A stretch of DNA of 35,026 nt from Rhodospirillaceae bacterium (GCA_011523655.1 WTGH01000045.1:1-35026); one strand, 5' to 3'. Positions 1 to 9,890 are shown, counted from the stretch's first letter. Notes: generated by a model not told the origin, from the letters alone. Numbers and translations are program-made.

Positions 1-96
1 CAACCCACGGAGTACCCCCCTCGCTTCCCATGACACAAACCCTGATACGTCACCCCTTTCGAGGCTGCGTCGCCGGCCCAAGAGGCATTTTGTTCA

Positions 97-102
97 TATA
101 AT
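97..102 (+). promoter_or_regulatory. possible -10 box ahead of moaE
   Basis: A perfect TATAAT hexamer lies about 175 bp before the moaE start codon in an AT-richer spot of the otherwise GC-rich leader. No convincing -35 box is visible at 16-18 bp upstream. It could drive moaE with a long leader, or be chance. The rest of positions 1-277 shows no gene: no moaD is visible before moaE. Confidence 0.2.
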
Positions 103-277
103 GTTCCAAACGCGGAGCGTCAAGTATTGTTTTGCGGAGTCGCCGGCGGCGTCAGTATCGAAACATGAAAGGCCGGACGGGTGGCCCCGGCCGCCCTGTC
201 GCCTGCGCCGGGCTTGCGCTAGTATGGACGGGTTTCCGGCCGGTACGCCGCCGTTCGTCCGATCCCGCGCGCAGCCC

Positions 278-736
278 ATGATCCGCGTCCAACAGGAAGA
301 TTTCGATCCCCAGGCCGAAGCCGCCGCGCTCATCGCGGGGCGGACGGATATCGGCGGCATCGTCACCTTCACCGGCCTGGTGCGCGAGCTGATCGACAAC
401 GAGGGCCGGCCGGCGGCGATCTCGGCCATGACGCTCGAGCACTATCCGGGCATGACCGAGAAAATGCTGGCCGAAATCGAGGCCGAGGCCAACGCGCGCT
501 GGCCGCTCGCCGCCAGCCTGATCGTCCACCGCTACGGCCGGCTGGAGCCGGGCGACCGGATCGTCTTCGTCGCCACCGCCTCGGCGCACCGCCACGCCGC
601 CTTCGAGGCCAACATGTTCCTGATCGACTGGCTGAAGACCAGGGCGCCCTTCTGGAAGCTCGAGGACGGCGAGGCCGGCCCGGCGTGGGTCGCCGCCCGG
701 GACAGCGACGACGAAGCTGTGGAGCGCTGGCGCTAG
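278..736 (+). CDS. moaE: molybdopterin synthase catalytic subunit MoaE
   Basis: This 152-residue protein matches the MoaE family in length and pattern. MoaE and thiocarboxylated MoaD form molybdopterin synthase, which inserts two sulfurs into cyclic pyranopterin monophosphate in molybdenum cofactor synthesis in the cytoplasm. Seen in the sequence: GGIVTFTGLVRE near residue 27, MTLEHYPGM, IVHRYGRLEPGD, the AHRHAAF segment, and the late conserved LKTRAPFWKLE. The frame is open upstream to about position 101, but that extension has no family resemblance, so the ATG at 278, directly before the conserved part, is chosen. The partner moaD is not next to it in this window. The gene runs tail to tail with the mechanosensitive channel gene, 17 bp apart. 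Confidence 0.93.
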   Translation: MIRVQQEDFDPQAEAAALIAGRTDIGGIVTFTGLVRELIDNEGRPAAISAMTLEHYPGMTEKMLAEIEAEANARWPLAASLIVHRYGRLEPGDRIVFVATASAHRHAAFEANMFLIDWLKTRAPFWKLEDGEAGPAWVAARDSDDEAVERWR

Positions 737-753
737 GGCGCTGCGCGTCCCTC

Positions 754-3066
754 CTAGGGCTCGCCCTCTGCCGTATCCCCGTCGGCCAGATCGGTGCGCA
801 CGGCGTCCTCGACCATGCGGGCCGGCGGCGCGGGCAGGCTGCCGTCCTTCCCTTCGCCAAAATAGAGGGTGACATGGGGGAACGGAATCTCGATGCCGCG
901 TGCGTCGAAGGCCGCCTTGATGCGCCGGTTCATCTCGCGCCGCACGCCCCACTGGAAGCCGGGCCGGCATTTGAAGCGCGAGCGGATGACGACGGCGCTG
1001 TCGCCCAGTTCCTGGAGGCCGGCGACTTCCAGGTCCTCGACGATGTGGTCCCGCCACTCCGGGTCGGCGCGCAGGGCTTCGCCGGTCTCGCGAATGACCG
1101 CGATCACCGCATCGACATTCTCGCTGTAGCCGACGCCGTAATCGAGCACGGCGTAGGAATAGTCCTTGGTCAGATTCTCGACATCGTCGATCGAGCTGAA
1201 CGGGATCGTGTGCTTGGAGCCCGAATAGCCGCGCAAGGTGACGGAGCGGACGGACAGGTCCTCGACGACGCCGCTGCGCCCCGCCACCGTCACGAAATCG
1301 CCGATCGCCATGCTGTCCTCGACGATGATGAAGATGCCGGTAATGACGTCCTTTACCAGGGTCTGCGCGCCGAAACCGACGGCGAGGCCGAGCACGCCGG
1401 CGCCGGCCAGCAACGGCCCGATATCCAGGCCGATTTCCGACAGCACGATCATCGATGCGATCACGACAATGGAGATCAGCAGGGCTTTTTCGACCATCGG
1501 CAGCAGGGTGCGCATGCGCTGGGCGCGCGAGTCCTCGCCGGCCTCGTCAAGCCGCAACAGGTAGCGCGCCGCCGCCGTCTCGATCAGTTCCCACAGAATG
1601 AAGGCCCCGACCGTCACCAGCAGGACGACCAGCACGGCGCGGACCAGCGCACGCCCGGCCGGAGTCTGCAGCAATTCGGCGACACCGAAGCCCCAGACAT
1701 CGAGGATGGCGAGCAGGGCAACGGCCAGGATCGCACCGAACAGGGTGCGGCGCACGGCCGCCAGGTAGCGGTTGGCGCGTTGTTGCAGGCCGGGGTTCTT
1801 CTCGAGGAGCGCGGCCTCGATCCGGAACAGGCGGTCGAGCAGCCGGCCGAGCCCGGCGATCAGCGCCGCCGCGGCCAGCAGGATGACGGCGCTCAGCCCC
1901 GTAGCCTGCGCCATGAAGCCGATACCCCCTTCGACGTCGAGCAGCCAGACGAACAGGCCGGCCAGCACATAGACGATGGCCACGACATGCCACAGGTCGC
2001 CCAACCGGCCGAGAGCCCGGCGCATGCCGCGGACCGGCTTCGCCGGGTCGCCTTCGGCAACCGGCGCGCCGCGCAACCGCTCCGCAACCGGGCGGCGGTT
2101 CTGCAGGATCAGCACGATCAGCATGGCCGCGACGACGAGGCCGAGCAGATGCAGCAGCGCGGCATGGGCGCTGCCGGGCAGTTCGAACGCAGCGAGCGCT
2201 TCCAGCACGACCGCGCCGTAGACGACGGTGTTCGCCAGCCGGCGCAACCAGACATAGAGATAGGCGGCTGCGCCGTCGGAAAGCGGCAGCAGGCGCAGGC
2301 TGCCGACCCGCGGCGCGAGCACGGCGCGGCCGGCGGCCAGGATTGCCCGGACCAGCACGAAGCCGAAGATAAGGGTAAGCGCAACCCGGGCGGTCGTGGC
2401 GCCGGGCGCCAATTGGGGCAGTACCGCATAGGCCGCCGCCGCCAGGGCGGCGACCGGCAGCAGGTCCAGCATGGTGCGGATCGCGAGGCCGCCGGCGCGG
2501 ACAGCGAGCGCCTCGCTCTCCCGGTCTTCGACCCGCCGGCGCGGTCCGCGGAGCAGGAGCCGCATCAGCCATTCCGCAAGCAGGCCGAGCAGCAGCGCCA
2601 GTCCGGTTTTCCACACGCCGCCGATCAGCGCCGCACGCTCCGCTTCGCCCGCGAGACGGCTGCGCAGCCACTTCCAGGCGCTCGGCAGGTCGGTGACGAT
2701 ACCGGCGAGATCCTGGAGACTGCCGGTCAGGGTACGCGCCCGCTCGGCGAGGCGTTCGACCAGCATCGGTTGGGTTCGCGGCGAGGGGCCCTTCGCTGTC
2801 TCCGACGCCTTCTGCGCTGCAATCAGCGCCTTGAGCTGCGTCAGGAGGCGTTTGCGCTCCTGCTCGTCCTCGATGGTGGCGACCAGTTTTTCGAGCGCCG
2901 CCCGGTCGATTTGCTGCGCGCCTGCCGCCGGCGTTTCCTGCGCTGCCGCCGGAATCGCCGCCAGCCCCTGGGCCAGCACTATTGCGGCACAGGCAGCGCC
3001 CAGAAGGGACAGCAGGCTAAGGCGAAGGCGGTGGAACATGGTCCGGAACAGGCGTATCTTTTTCAT
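754..3066 (-). CDS. large mechanosensitive ion channel, MscS family (YbiO-like)
   Basis: This 770-residue inner-membrane protein is close in length to E. coli YbiO (about 740). It has an apparent signal peptide ending near residue 43 (AAAQE), a short charged periplasmic stretch with a likely coiled coil (LEKLVATIEDEQERKRLLTQL), and about ten hydrophobic segments. The C-terminal MscS domain shows the pore helix region (GPLLAGAGVLGLAVGFGAQTL), then FIIVEDSMAIGDFV and the beta domain (SVTLRGYSGSKHTIPFSSI). Such channels open under membrane tension and release solutes on osmotic downshock. The frame stays open far upstream, but the ATG at 3066 gives the signal peptide and is the natural start. 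The gene stands alone on the minus strand, divergent from the arsC-like gene. The channel class is clear; the exact subfamily is inferred from length and topology. Confidence 0.9.
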   Translation of the reverse strand: MKKIRLFRTMFHRLRLSLLSLLGAACAAIVLAQGLAAIPAAAQETPAAGAQQIDRAALEKLVATIEDEQERKRLLTQLKALIAAQKASETAKGPSPRTQPMLVERLAERARTLTGSLQDLAGIVTDLPSAWKWLRSRLAGEAERAALIGGVWKTGLALLLGLLAEWLMRLLLRGPRRRVEDRESEALAVRAGGLAIRTMLDLLPVAALAAAAYAVLPQLAPGATTARVALTLIFGFVLVRAILAAGRAVLAPRVGSLRLLPLSDGAAAYLYVWLRRLANTVVYGAVVLEALAAFELPGSAHAALLHLLGLVVAAMLIVLILQNRRPVAERLRGAPVAEGDPAKPVRGMRRALGRLGDLWHVVAIVYVLAGLFVWLLDVEGGIGFMAQATGLSAVILLAAAALIAGLGRLLDRLFRIEAALLEKNPGLQQRANRYLAAVRRTLFGAILAVALLAILDVWGFGVAELLQTPAGRALVRAVLVVLLVTVGAFILWELIETAAARYLLRLDEAGEDSRAQRMRTLLPMVEKALLISIVVIASMIVLSEIGLDIGPLLAGAGVLGLAVGFGAQTLVKDVITGIFIIVEDSMAIGDFVTVAGRSGVVEDLSVRSVTLRGYSGSKHTIPFSSIDDVENLTKDYSYAVLDYGVGYSENVDAVIAVIRETGEALRADPEWRDHIVEDLEVAGLQELGDSAVVIRSRFKCRPGFQWGVRREMNRRIKAAFDARGIEIPFPHVTLYFGEGKDGSLPAPPARMVEDAVRTDLADGDTAEGEP

Positions 3067-3183
3067 AGGTTCCGGCACGATCCGGCGGCGGCAGCATAGC
3101 AACCGCAGCGGCGCCGGCAAACCGCCTGCAACGAGGCGCCCCTGCCGGCAGGCCGGCCAAACCCGGAGGCGAAGCGAGACCCG

Positions 3184-3531
3184 ATGTCGGTGACAATCTG
3201 GCATAACCCGCGCTGCAGCAAATCGCGCCAGACCCTCAAGCTGCTGACCGATCGCGGCATGGCGCCCGCTATCGTCGAATATCTCAAGACTCCGCCGGAT
3301 CCGGCCGAATTGCGCAACGCGCTGGCAAAGCTGGGTATGGCGCCGCGCGACCTGATGCGGCGCAGGGAACCGCCCTACAAGTCCGAGGGCCTCGACGACG
3401 AGAGCCTCCCGGACGAGGCCCTGATCCAGGCGATGCACGATCATCCCGTCCTGATCGAACGGCCTGTCATGTTCGCCGGCGGCAAGGCCGCACTCGGACG
3501 ACCGCCGGAACGGGTTCTGGACATCCTGTAG
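3184..3531 (+). CDS. arsC: ArsC-family (glutaredoxin-coupled) arsenate reductase
   Basis: This 115-residue protein has the classical ArsC signature HNPRCSKSR with the candidate catalytic Cys at residue 11. Later arginines fall in RREPPYK, LIERPVM and LGRPPERV, where E. coli-type ArsC keeps its oxyanion-binding arginines. The family reduces arsenate to arsenite with glutathione and glutaredoxin. The length is a little short of plasmid ArsC (141 residues) and typical of chromosomal copies. No arsR, arsB or acr3 lies nearby, so a dedicated arsenic operon is not shown. Its start is 117 bp from the divergent channel gene, and its stop is 15 bp before the pdeM-like gene, suggesting co-transcription with that gene. 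Confidence 0.88.
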   Translation: MSVTIWHNPRCSKSRQTLKLLTDRGMAPAIVEYLKTPPDPAELRNALAKLGMAPRDLMRRREPPYKSEGLDDESLPDEALIQAMHDHPVLIERPVMFAGGKAALGRPPERVLDIL

Positions 3532-3546
3532 CGCCCGGCCGATATC

Positions 3547-4293
3547 GTGGCCGTCACATCGGCAACGCAATCCGAACGGCCCGGCCGGCAATCGGCGGCA
3601 GTTACGCTGGGCGGCGAACCGGCGCTGCTCGACGGCTCCGGCGCCCTGGTCCTGCCGGAGCGGCGGACCGTCGTCTTCGCCGACCTGCATTTCGAGAAGG
3701 GCTCCGCCTATGCCGAACGCGGCGCCCTCCTGCCGCCCTGGGACAGTGCAGCCACGCTCGAGCGGATGGAGGCGGTGCTGGCCTGCCATGCGCCGGACCG
3801 GGTCATCTGCCTCGGCGACAGTTTTCACGATACGGGCGGCGGCGGCCGCATGGCCGGGCCGCTTGCCGGCCGGTTGCGCCGCCTGGCCGACCGTTACGAC
3901 TGGATATGGATTGCCGGCAACCACGATCCGGAAATCCCCCAAGGCGCCGGCGGCTGCGCCGTCGATCGTTACAATCTGGGCGGCTTGCTGTTTTTGCATG
4001 AGCCCGAGGAACAGGGGCCGGACGAGCGGGCCGGCAGATTCCAAATCTGCGGCCATTTCCATCCCAAGGCGCGTATCAGGGCCGGGCCGCGGCGCGTCAC
4101 CCGGCCCTGTTTCATCGGGGACGACAGGCTCCTGATCCTGCCGTCCTTCGGCGCGTTTACCGGCGGTCTCGATATCATGAACCCGGCGATCGCCGGGCTG
4201 TTTGCAGGCGCCTTCACGGCATGGCTGATCAGCAACGGCGCGGTTTACGCCTTCCCGTCCGCGCGGACGCGGTTCCTGCCGTTCGAGACCTGA
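3547..4293 (+). CDS. pdeM: PdeM-like metallophosphoesterase (ligase-associated DNA repair type)
   Basis: This 248-residue calcineurin-like phosphoesterase shows the metal-binding motifs in order: DLHFEKG near residue 48, CLGDSFHD, AGNHDPE and CGHFHPK. The closing LPSFGAFTGGLDI segment is typical of PdeM, a family usually coded beside an ATP-dependent DNA ligase, the Lhr helicase and a SNM1-like exonuclease. None of those partners is seen here, so the repair link rests on family resemblance only. The GTG start at 3547 is 15 bp after the arsC-like stop. The first 20 residues are poorly conserved, so the true start could be slightly downstream. It is followed after 141 bp by an MFS gene. Confidence 0.82.
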   Translation: MAVTSATQSERPGRQSAAVTLGGEPALLDGSGALVLPERRTVVFADLHFEKGSAYAERGALLPPWDSAATLERMEAVLACHAPDRVICLGDSFHDTGGGGRMAGPLAGRLRRLADRYDWIWIAGNHDPEIPQGAGGCAVDRYNLGGLLFLHEPEEQGPDERAGRFQICGHFHPKARIRAGPRRVTRPCFIGDDRLLILPSFGAFTGGLDIMNPAIAGLFAGAFTAWLISNGAVYAFPSARTRFLPFET

Positions 4294-4434
4294 CGCCGGC
4301 TTTCGATCCGCGCATCCGGACGCGCCGTTCCAGAATTCCGGGCCGGGACAGGGAATCCCTGCTATGAACGGCGCAGCCCGACCGCCGGCAGCGCAGGTCC
4401 ATATGACCTTGCCGCCCGATCCAGGATTTGCCCT

Positions 4435-5679
4435 TTGGCCGAGAACCCCAACCGGATCAAACCCTCTACTGCCGCTGCCGGGCTCGGCCGCGACAGCGCG
4501 GTGATCGGGCTGGTCTGCACGGCCCATTTCTTCAGCCATTTCTACATTTTCGCCATCCCGCCGATGCTGCCGCTGATCAAGGCCGATCTCGGGGTGAGCT
4601 ATACGGAAATGGGGCTGCTGCTGACGCTGTTCAGCCTGGCGTCCGGCGCGGCGCAGTATTTCATGGGCGTACTGGTCGACCGGATCGGCGCGCGCTGGGT
4701 GCTGACCGGCGGCATGACGCTGCTCGCCGGCGCCATCGCCATGATGGGCGTCGTGCCGGTCTACGGCGCGCTGGCGGCGTTTGCGCTGGTTGCCGGGCTG
4801 GGCAACAGCGTGTTTCATCCGGCGGACTACACGATCCTCGGCGCCCGGGTGCAGCCGGGCCGGGTCGGCCGCGCATTCAGCTTCCACACGTTCGCCGGCA
4901 TGGCCGGTTTCGCCGCGGCGCCGGTCGTCATGACCTTTCTGGCAACAGCGTGGGACTGGCAAACGTCCTTCGTCATCGTCGGCGCGGCCGGCCTGCTGAT
5001 CGTCGCGCTGCTTCTGAGCCAGATGCGCCTGCTGGACGAACGCGGGAGCAGCGAGCCTGCCCTGGCCCGGACGCCGTCGGGGCTCGGTTTGCGCGCCGTC
5101 GTTTCGCCGCCGGTCATGTACATGTTCCTGTTTTTCTTCGTCGTCGCCCTGGTGTCGCTGGGCATGGCGGGCTTCATGCCCGCGGCGCTCAACACATTGT
5201 TCGGCATGGGACTGGTCGAAGCCAACCTGATCCTCACCGGGTTCCTGGCAGCGATGGCGGTGGGCGTGCTGTTCGGCGGCTTCGTGGCGGACCGGATGCA
5301 GCGGCTCGATCTCGTCGCCGGCGTCGGCTTTGCCTGCGCTGCGGCGGCGCTGGTGCTGGTCGTGCTGACCCGGCTGCCCTATCCGGCCATCCTCGCGGTC
5401 TTTCTCTTCGCCGGCTTCATGATCGGCATGATCTCGCCGTCGCGCGACATGATGGTGCGCAACATCTCGCCGCCGGGCGCGAGCGGCCGGGTCTTCGGTT
5501 TCGTCAGCGTCGGGCTCGATCTCGGCGGCGTGGCGGCGCCGGTCTTCTTCGGCTGGCTGATGGACCGCGGCCTTCCCGAAGGCGTGTTTATCGGCGCTGC
5601 TGCAGTCCTGATGGTGGCGATCGTCGCCGGGGCCGGCGCCAACCGCTACGTCGCCCGCCCGGCCGCGGCAGCAGAGTAG
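4435..5679 (+). CDS. major facilitator superfamily transporter
   Basis: This 414-residue protein has about twelve hydrophobic segments and the MFS loop 2-3 motif in the form GVLVDRIGARWVLTGG (near residues 79-94), with a partly matching repeat in the second half (GGFVADRMQRLD). It sits in the inner membrane and probably works as a proton-coupled antiporter or symporter; the substrate cannot be told. The TTG start at 4435 is chosen because AGGA lies about 8 bp before it; an in-frame GTG at 4501 is an alternative that would trim a polar N-terminus. It runs tail to tail with the CHAD gene. Confidence 0.85.
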   Translation: MAENPNRIKPSTAAAGLGRDSAVIGLVCTAHFFSHFYIFAIPPMLPLIKADLGVSYTEMGLLLTLFSLASGAAQYFMGVLVDRIGARWVLTGGMTLLAGAIAMMGVVPVYGALAAFALVAGLGNSVFHPADYTILGARVQPGRVGRAFSFHTFAGMAGFAAAPVVMTFLATAWDWQTSFVIVGAAGLLIVALLLSQMRLLDERGSSEPALARTPSGLGLRAVVSPPVMYMFLFFFVVALVSLGMAGFMPAALNTLFGMGLVEANLILTGFLAAMAVGVLFGGFVADRMQRLDLVAGVGFACAAAALVLVVLTRLPYPAILAVFLFAGFMIGMISPSRDMMVRNISPPGASGRVFGFVSVGLDLGGVAAPVFFGWLMDRGLPEGVFIGAAAVLMVAIVAGAGANRYVARPAAAAE

Positions 5680-5722
5680 GGCCGCGCGGGCGCGCTCCCC
5701 GCCGCCACGGCTGCGCGGGCGG

Positions 5723-6682
5723 CTATCCGGTTGCCGCCCGTCCTGCCGAAACCGCCGTAAACCGCTGGTTCATGCCCATGTTCCACAGGCCGGCCAGATG
5801 GCCGATGGTTTCGTCTTCCGAGGGAAAGCCGGTTTCCTCGGCCAGGGCTTTCGCTTCGACCTGAACCGCGGCGCGCCGGCGGTCGAGGAGTGACGCAAAC
5901 CGCCGCCGCGTCCCGATCCGGGCAAAGGCGGGCCCGCTTCCGACCCGGGCGCGGACCATCGCCGTATCGTGGTCGAGGCCGAGCAGGTCGCCGAGGCGCC
6001 AGAGCGCCAGGATGCGCGCGTCGAGGGTTCCCGGCGCCAGTTTTCTCAGGATGCGCAGATGGTTGCGGTGATACTTGATGCGCTTGCGCCATTCGTGCAG
6101 CGCGAGGACGGTGCCGGCGCGTTCGACCTCGGCCGCTGCGGCGAGCACCCGGCCGTAGGTATCGCGCAAGCCCGGCTCCAGGGCCTCGAAGCCGTCGGCC
6201 CGAAAGCTCCAGTCGGCGATCCCCAGCCGGAACTTCAGCAGCAGCCAGTGTGCTTCGTCGAGCCGGCCGGCCAGGTCGCCGCCGGCCCCGGCCAGCATGG
6301 CAAGCCGCAGCCGGGTCATGCCGGCGCGGATCGGCCCGAAGCGGCGCCCGTCGAAGCGCCGCCGCGCGGATTTGGCGACGGCCGCCATCTCCCGGTCGTA
6401 GACCGCCAGGGTGACATCGGCATCGCGCAGGCCGGAAAAGGCCGCCGCAATATCCCGGAGCGCGGCGTTGGCCGGCTTGTACAGGCCGGCCTCTTCCAAC
6501 GGGCCGCGCGCCAGCCGCAGCACGGCACGCACCTTCTTGCAGCGCTTGCGCATGGCGTAGACCGCGTCGGAACGCGGCATGGCCGGGTTCTCGATCGTAA
6601 CCAGGGCGCGGTCGAGCTGCTCCAGCGCAATTCGCTGGACGGCGTCGGACACCGGTTCGGCCGGGAGGATGGCGTAGGGCAC
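5723..6682 (-). CDS. CHAD domain-containing protein
   Basis: This is a helical, strongly basic protein of about 319 residues. It carries the two CHAD half-repeats: the first around AVYAMRKRCKKVRAVLRLARG with the metal- or phosphate-binding-type Arg/Lys cluster, the second around ALHEWRKRIKYHRNHLRILRKL. CHAD domains bind inorganic polyphosphate and often pair with CYTH triphosphatases or localise to polyphosphate granules. No CYTH domain is fused or nearby. No ATG is usable; the GTG at 6682 starts directly before the conserved part, and a TTG at 6703 is an alternative, neither with a clear ribosome binding site. Confidence 0.8.
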   Translation of the reverse strand: MPYAILPAEPVSDAVQRIALEQLDRALVTIENPAMPRSDAVYAMRKRCKKVRAVLRLARGPLEEAGLYKPANAALRDIAAAFSGLRDADVTLAVYDREMAAVAKSARRRFDGRRFGPIRAGMTRLRLAMLAGAGGDLAGRLDEAHWLLLKFRLGIADWSFRADGFEALEPGLRDTYGRVLAAAAEVERAGTVLALHEWRKRIKYHRNHLRILRKLAPGTLDARILALWRLGDLLGLDHDTAMVRARVGSGPAFARIGTRRRFASLLDRRRAAVQVEAKALAEETGFPSEDETIGHLAGLWNMGMNQRFTAVSAGRAATG

Positions 6683-6770
6683 GCGGGCGCCGGGCGTGGT
6701 CAAAAGGCGCGCAATTTTACCACAACGGCCGGAAGCGCGACAGCGGCGCCGGGCCGGGCACCCGCGTTCG

Positions 6771-7280
6771 TCAGCAGGGCGCCCTGGCGAGAAGGGCTGC
6801 GGCCTGGGCCGGATCGGCGGCGATGATGCGCAGCAGGGCGCGTCCCGCAGCGTCCGGCCGGCTTCGTTTCTGCTCCCAGTTCTGGACGGTCGTGAACGCC
6901 AGACCGTAGCGCCGGGCAAAGTCGTGCTGCGACAGTCCGGTTTTCTCGCGAACCGACCGCACATCGATATCGGCGTTCCGGTTTGACTCGGCAGAGACTC
7001 CGGCCCGGCGCAACGCTGCCGAGACCGTCCGGTCGCAGTTCATATGCACCGCCGATGCGCCGTGTTGCGTCAGTTCTTCGACGACCTTCTTGGCTGTCCG
7101 CGGGCCGACGCCGTTGCGGACCAGCGTTCGGGCGACCGCAAGCGCATCGATGCCGCCGTCAGCCCGGCGCGCCAGACGAATCGTCTCGCGTCCGCCGCCG
7201 GAAGACGAGGTTTCCGACCGTTCGGCCCGGATTGGCGCCCGATATCCGGCGCGCCTGCTCAATTCGGATACGATCGACAT
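6771..7280 (-). CDS. Xre-type helix-turn-helix regulator with L7/L12-like middle segment
   Basis: This is a protein of about 169 residues. Its C-terminal 60 residues form an Xre-like helix-turn-helix (VREKTGLSQHDFARRYGLAFTTVQNWEQKRSRP). The middle, roughly residues 44-95, has the spacing of the ribosomal L7/L12 C-terminal or ClpS-like fold: a hydrophobic helix start (ALAVARTLVR), GVGPRTAKKVVEEL, then a late LRRAGVSAE. That fold assignment is my inference. The ATG at 7280 has GGAG upstream at good spacing but overlaps the previous gene by 122 bp, unusually long, so a later non-ATG start is possible. It probably binds the dyad at 7543-7557 and represses its own two-gene unit, as antitoxins of similar units do. 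Confidence 0.7.
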   Translation of the reverse strand: MSIVSELSRRAGYRAPIRAERSETSSSGGGRETIRLARRADGGIDALAVARTLVRNGVGPRTAKKVVEELTQHGASAVHMNCDRTVSAALRRAGVSAESNRNADIDVRSVREKTGLSQHDFARRYGLAFTTVQNWEQKRSRPDAAGRALLRIIAADPAQAAALLARAPC

Positions 7281-7539
7281 CGAAATGCTCCATGGCTTCC
7301 TGCACGAGTCGCACCACGCCCCCGTGACCCAGCCGGCGCCGCAAATCACGGCGCGCCGCTGCATCGAACCCGCCTATGAAAGGCTGGCGCAGAATCGCCG
7401 TCCGGCCTTCCAGTTCGACCTCGGCCCAGATCAGGATAGCCTCACCGCCAGGCAGGTCCGCCCGGATTGCCACGAGATTGTCTTCGGACAGGTCGTCCAG
7501 AAGCGTAAAGCGGTATCCGCTAGCGCCGTTCTCTGTCAT
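7159..7539 (-). CDS. uncharacterised small protein, first gene of a two-gene unit
   Basis: This is a 126-residue protein that I do not recognise. It has an acidic N-terminus (LLDDLSEDNLVAIRADLPGG), a beta-rich middle (ILIWAEVELEGRTAILRQPFIGG), a helical stretch (RDLRRRLGHGGVVRLVQEAMEHF) and a basic tail (ANPGRTVGNLVFRRRTRDD). Its position before an overlapping Xre-type gene, with a dyad adjoining its start, resembles HigBA-like toxin-antitoxin units in which the toxin comes first, but the protein lacks a recognisable RelE, PIN or HicA motif. The start codon has no ribosome binding site upstream, which would fit leaderless translation. The function is open. Confidence 0.6.
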   Translation of the reverse strand: MTENGASGYRFTLLDDLSEDNLVAIRADLPGGEAILIWAEVELEGRTAILRQPFIGGFDAAARRDLRRRLGHGGVVRLVQEAMEHFDVDRIRIEQARRISGANPGRTVGNLVFRRRTRDDSSGAPG

Positions 7540-7542
7540 CTA

Positions 7543-7557
7543 TACGCAATTTGCGTA
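7543..7557. promoter_or_regulatory. perfect 15-bp dyad, likely operator of the Xre unit
   Basis: The sequence TACGCAA-T-TTGCGTA is a perfect inverted repeat with 7-bp arms around a single central base. It lies 3 bp before the ATG of the first gene of the two-gene unit at 6771-7539, where a repressor would cover the transcription or translation start. Dyads of this size and place are typical binding sites for Xre-type autorepressors; that the downstream Xre protein binds it is inference. Confidence 0.65.
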
Positions 7558-7576
7558 GAGTTGTCCAGGCATGCAT

Positions 7577-7608
7577 AGAAAAAGGCCCGCACCGGGGTGC
7601 GGGCCTTT
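7577..7608 (-). terminator. intrinsic terminator of groEL
   Basis: A perfect GC-rich hairpin with arms AAAGGCCCGCACC and GGTGCGGGCCTTT at 7581-7593 and 7596-7608 is followed, reading along the minus strand, by a short run of T. It lies about 40 bp after the groEL stop codon and separates groESL from the Xre unit on the same strand. Confidence 0.88.
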
Positions 7609-7648
7609 GTCTTCAAGCCGCCGGCGAACCGTGCCGGCTGACGGGACC

Positions 7649-9340
<1,692 letters not shown>

Positions 9341-9405
9341 CTACGGCGGTCTGCGCCGCCGGCGGCCGGGGTGTCAGTCTCAGGTTGCCGGTTATCCGGC
9401 CGGAA

Positions 9406-9720
9406 TCAGGCGGCCTTCTTGACCTCTGCGCCGTCCTCGATGATGCCGAGGATGTCGCTCTCCTTCATGATGATCAGCTCTTCGCCGTCGATCTTCACTT
9501 CGGTGCCCGACCATTTGCCGAACAGGATGCGGTCGCCGGCCTTCACGTCGAGCGGCGTTACCTCGCCCTTGTCGTTCTTGGCGCCGGAACCGGCGGCGAT
9601 GATCTCGCCTTCCATCGGCTTTTCCTTGGCCGTGTCGGGAATGATGATGCCGCCGGACGTCATCTCGTCGTCGTCCAGACGGCGCACCAGAACACGGTCG
9701 TGCAGGGGACGAAAATTCAT
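9406..9720 (-). CDS. groES: co-chaperonin GroES (Hsp10)
   Basis: This 104-residue protein forms the heptameric lid of the GroEL chamber. Seen: the N-terminal [14 protein letters not shown], the mobile loop around [35 protein letters not shown], and the C-terminal [11 protein letters not shown]. The ATG at 9720 has AGGAGG at good spacing. It is the first gene of the groESL operon, with a CIRCE element in its leader. The neighbour on the other side is a divergent hydrolase gene. Confidence 0.97.
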   Translation of the reverse strand: MNFRPLHDRVLVRRLDDDEMTSGGIIIPDTAKEKPMEGEIIAAGSGAKNDKGEVTPLDVKAGDRILFGKWSGTEVKIDGEELIIMKESDILGIIEDGAEVKKAA

Positions 9721-9820
9721 CTATTGCCTCCTTTCAGAAACAATGTCGCGTAGCTTGCGATCGGGTGATTGTCGGTTGAACCGGGACGGCGTCTGGCTTG
9801 CACTGACGGTAGGCCGGTTG

Positions 9821-9847
9821 TTGGCACTCCCTCCCGACGAGTGCTAA
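9821..9847. promoter_or_regulatory. CIRCE element (HrcA operator) of groESL
   Basis: TTGGCACTC-N9-GAGTGCTAA matches the CIRCE consensus TTAGCACTC-N9-GAGTGCTAA with one change. It lies in the groES leader, about 100 bp before the start codon and downstream of the predicted promoter. CIRCE is the binding site for the HrcA repressor, which releases groESL on heat shock. hrcA itself is not in the window. Confidence 0.95.
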
Positions 9848-9862
9848 CGCCGTTGCGACGCC

Positions 9863-9890
9863 CATTTAGGGGAACCCGCGGCCCTGTCAA
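9863..9890 (-). promoter_or_regulatory. groES promoter
   Basis: Reading the minus strand, TTGACA (9885-9890) and TAAATG (9863-9868) are separated by 16 bp. Transcription would start near 9857 and put the CIRCE dyad at the very start of the message. The CTTGACA start with C bases before TAAAT also resembles alphaproteobacterial RpoH promoters, so vegetative and heat-shock sigma factors may both use it. Confidence 0.65.

Noticed and set aside
685..3099. Long open frame on the plus strand opposite the mechanosensitive channel gene
   Set aside because: It is the antisense shadow of a long GC-rich gene; composition is Gln/Asp/His/Arg-rich and no family motif appears.
3067..4962. Upstream extension of the minus-strand channel frame
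   Set aside because: It reads through the arsC, pdeM and MFS genes on the other strand; the true gene starts at 3066 with a signal peptide.
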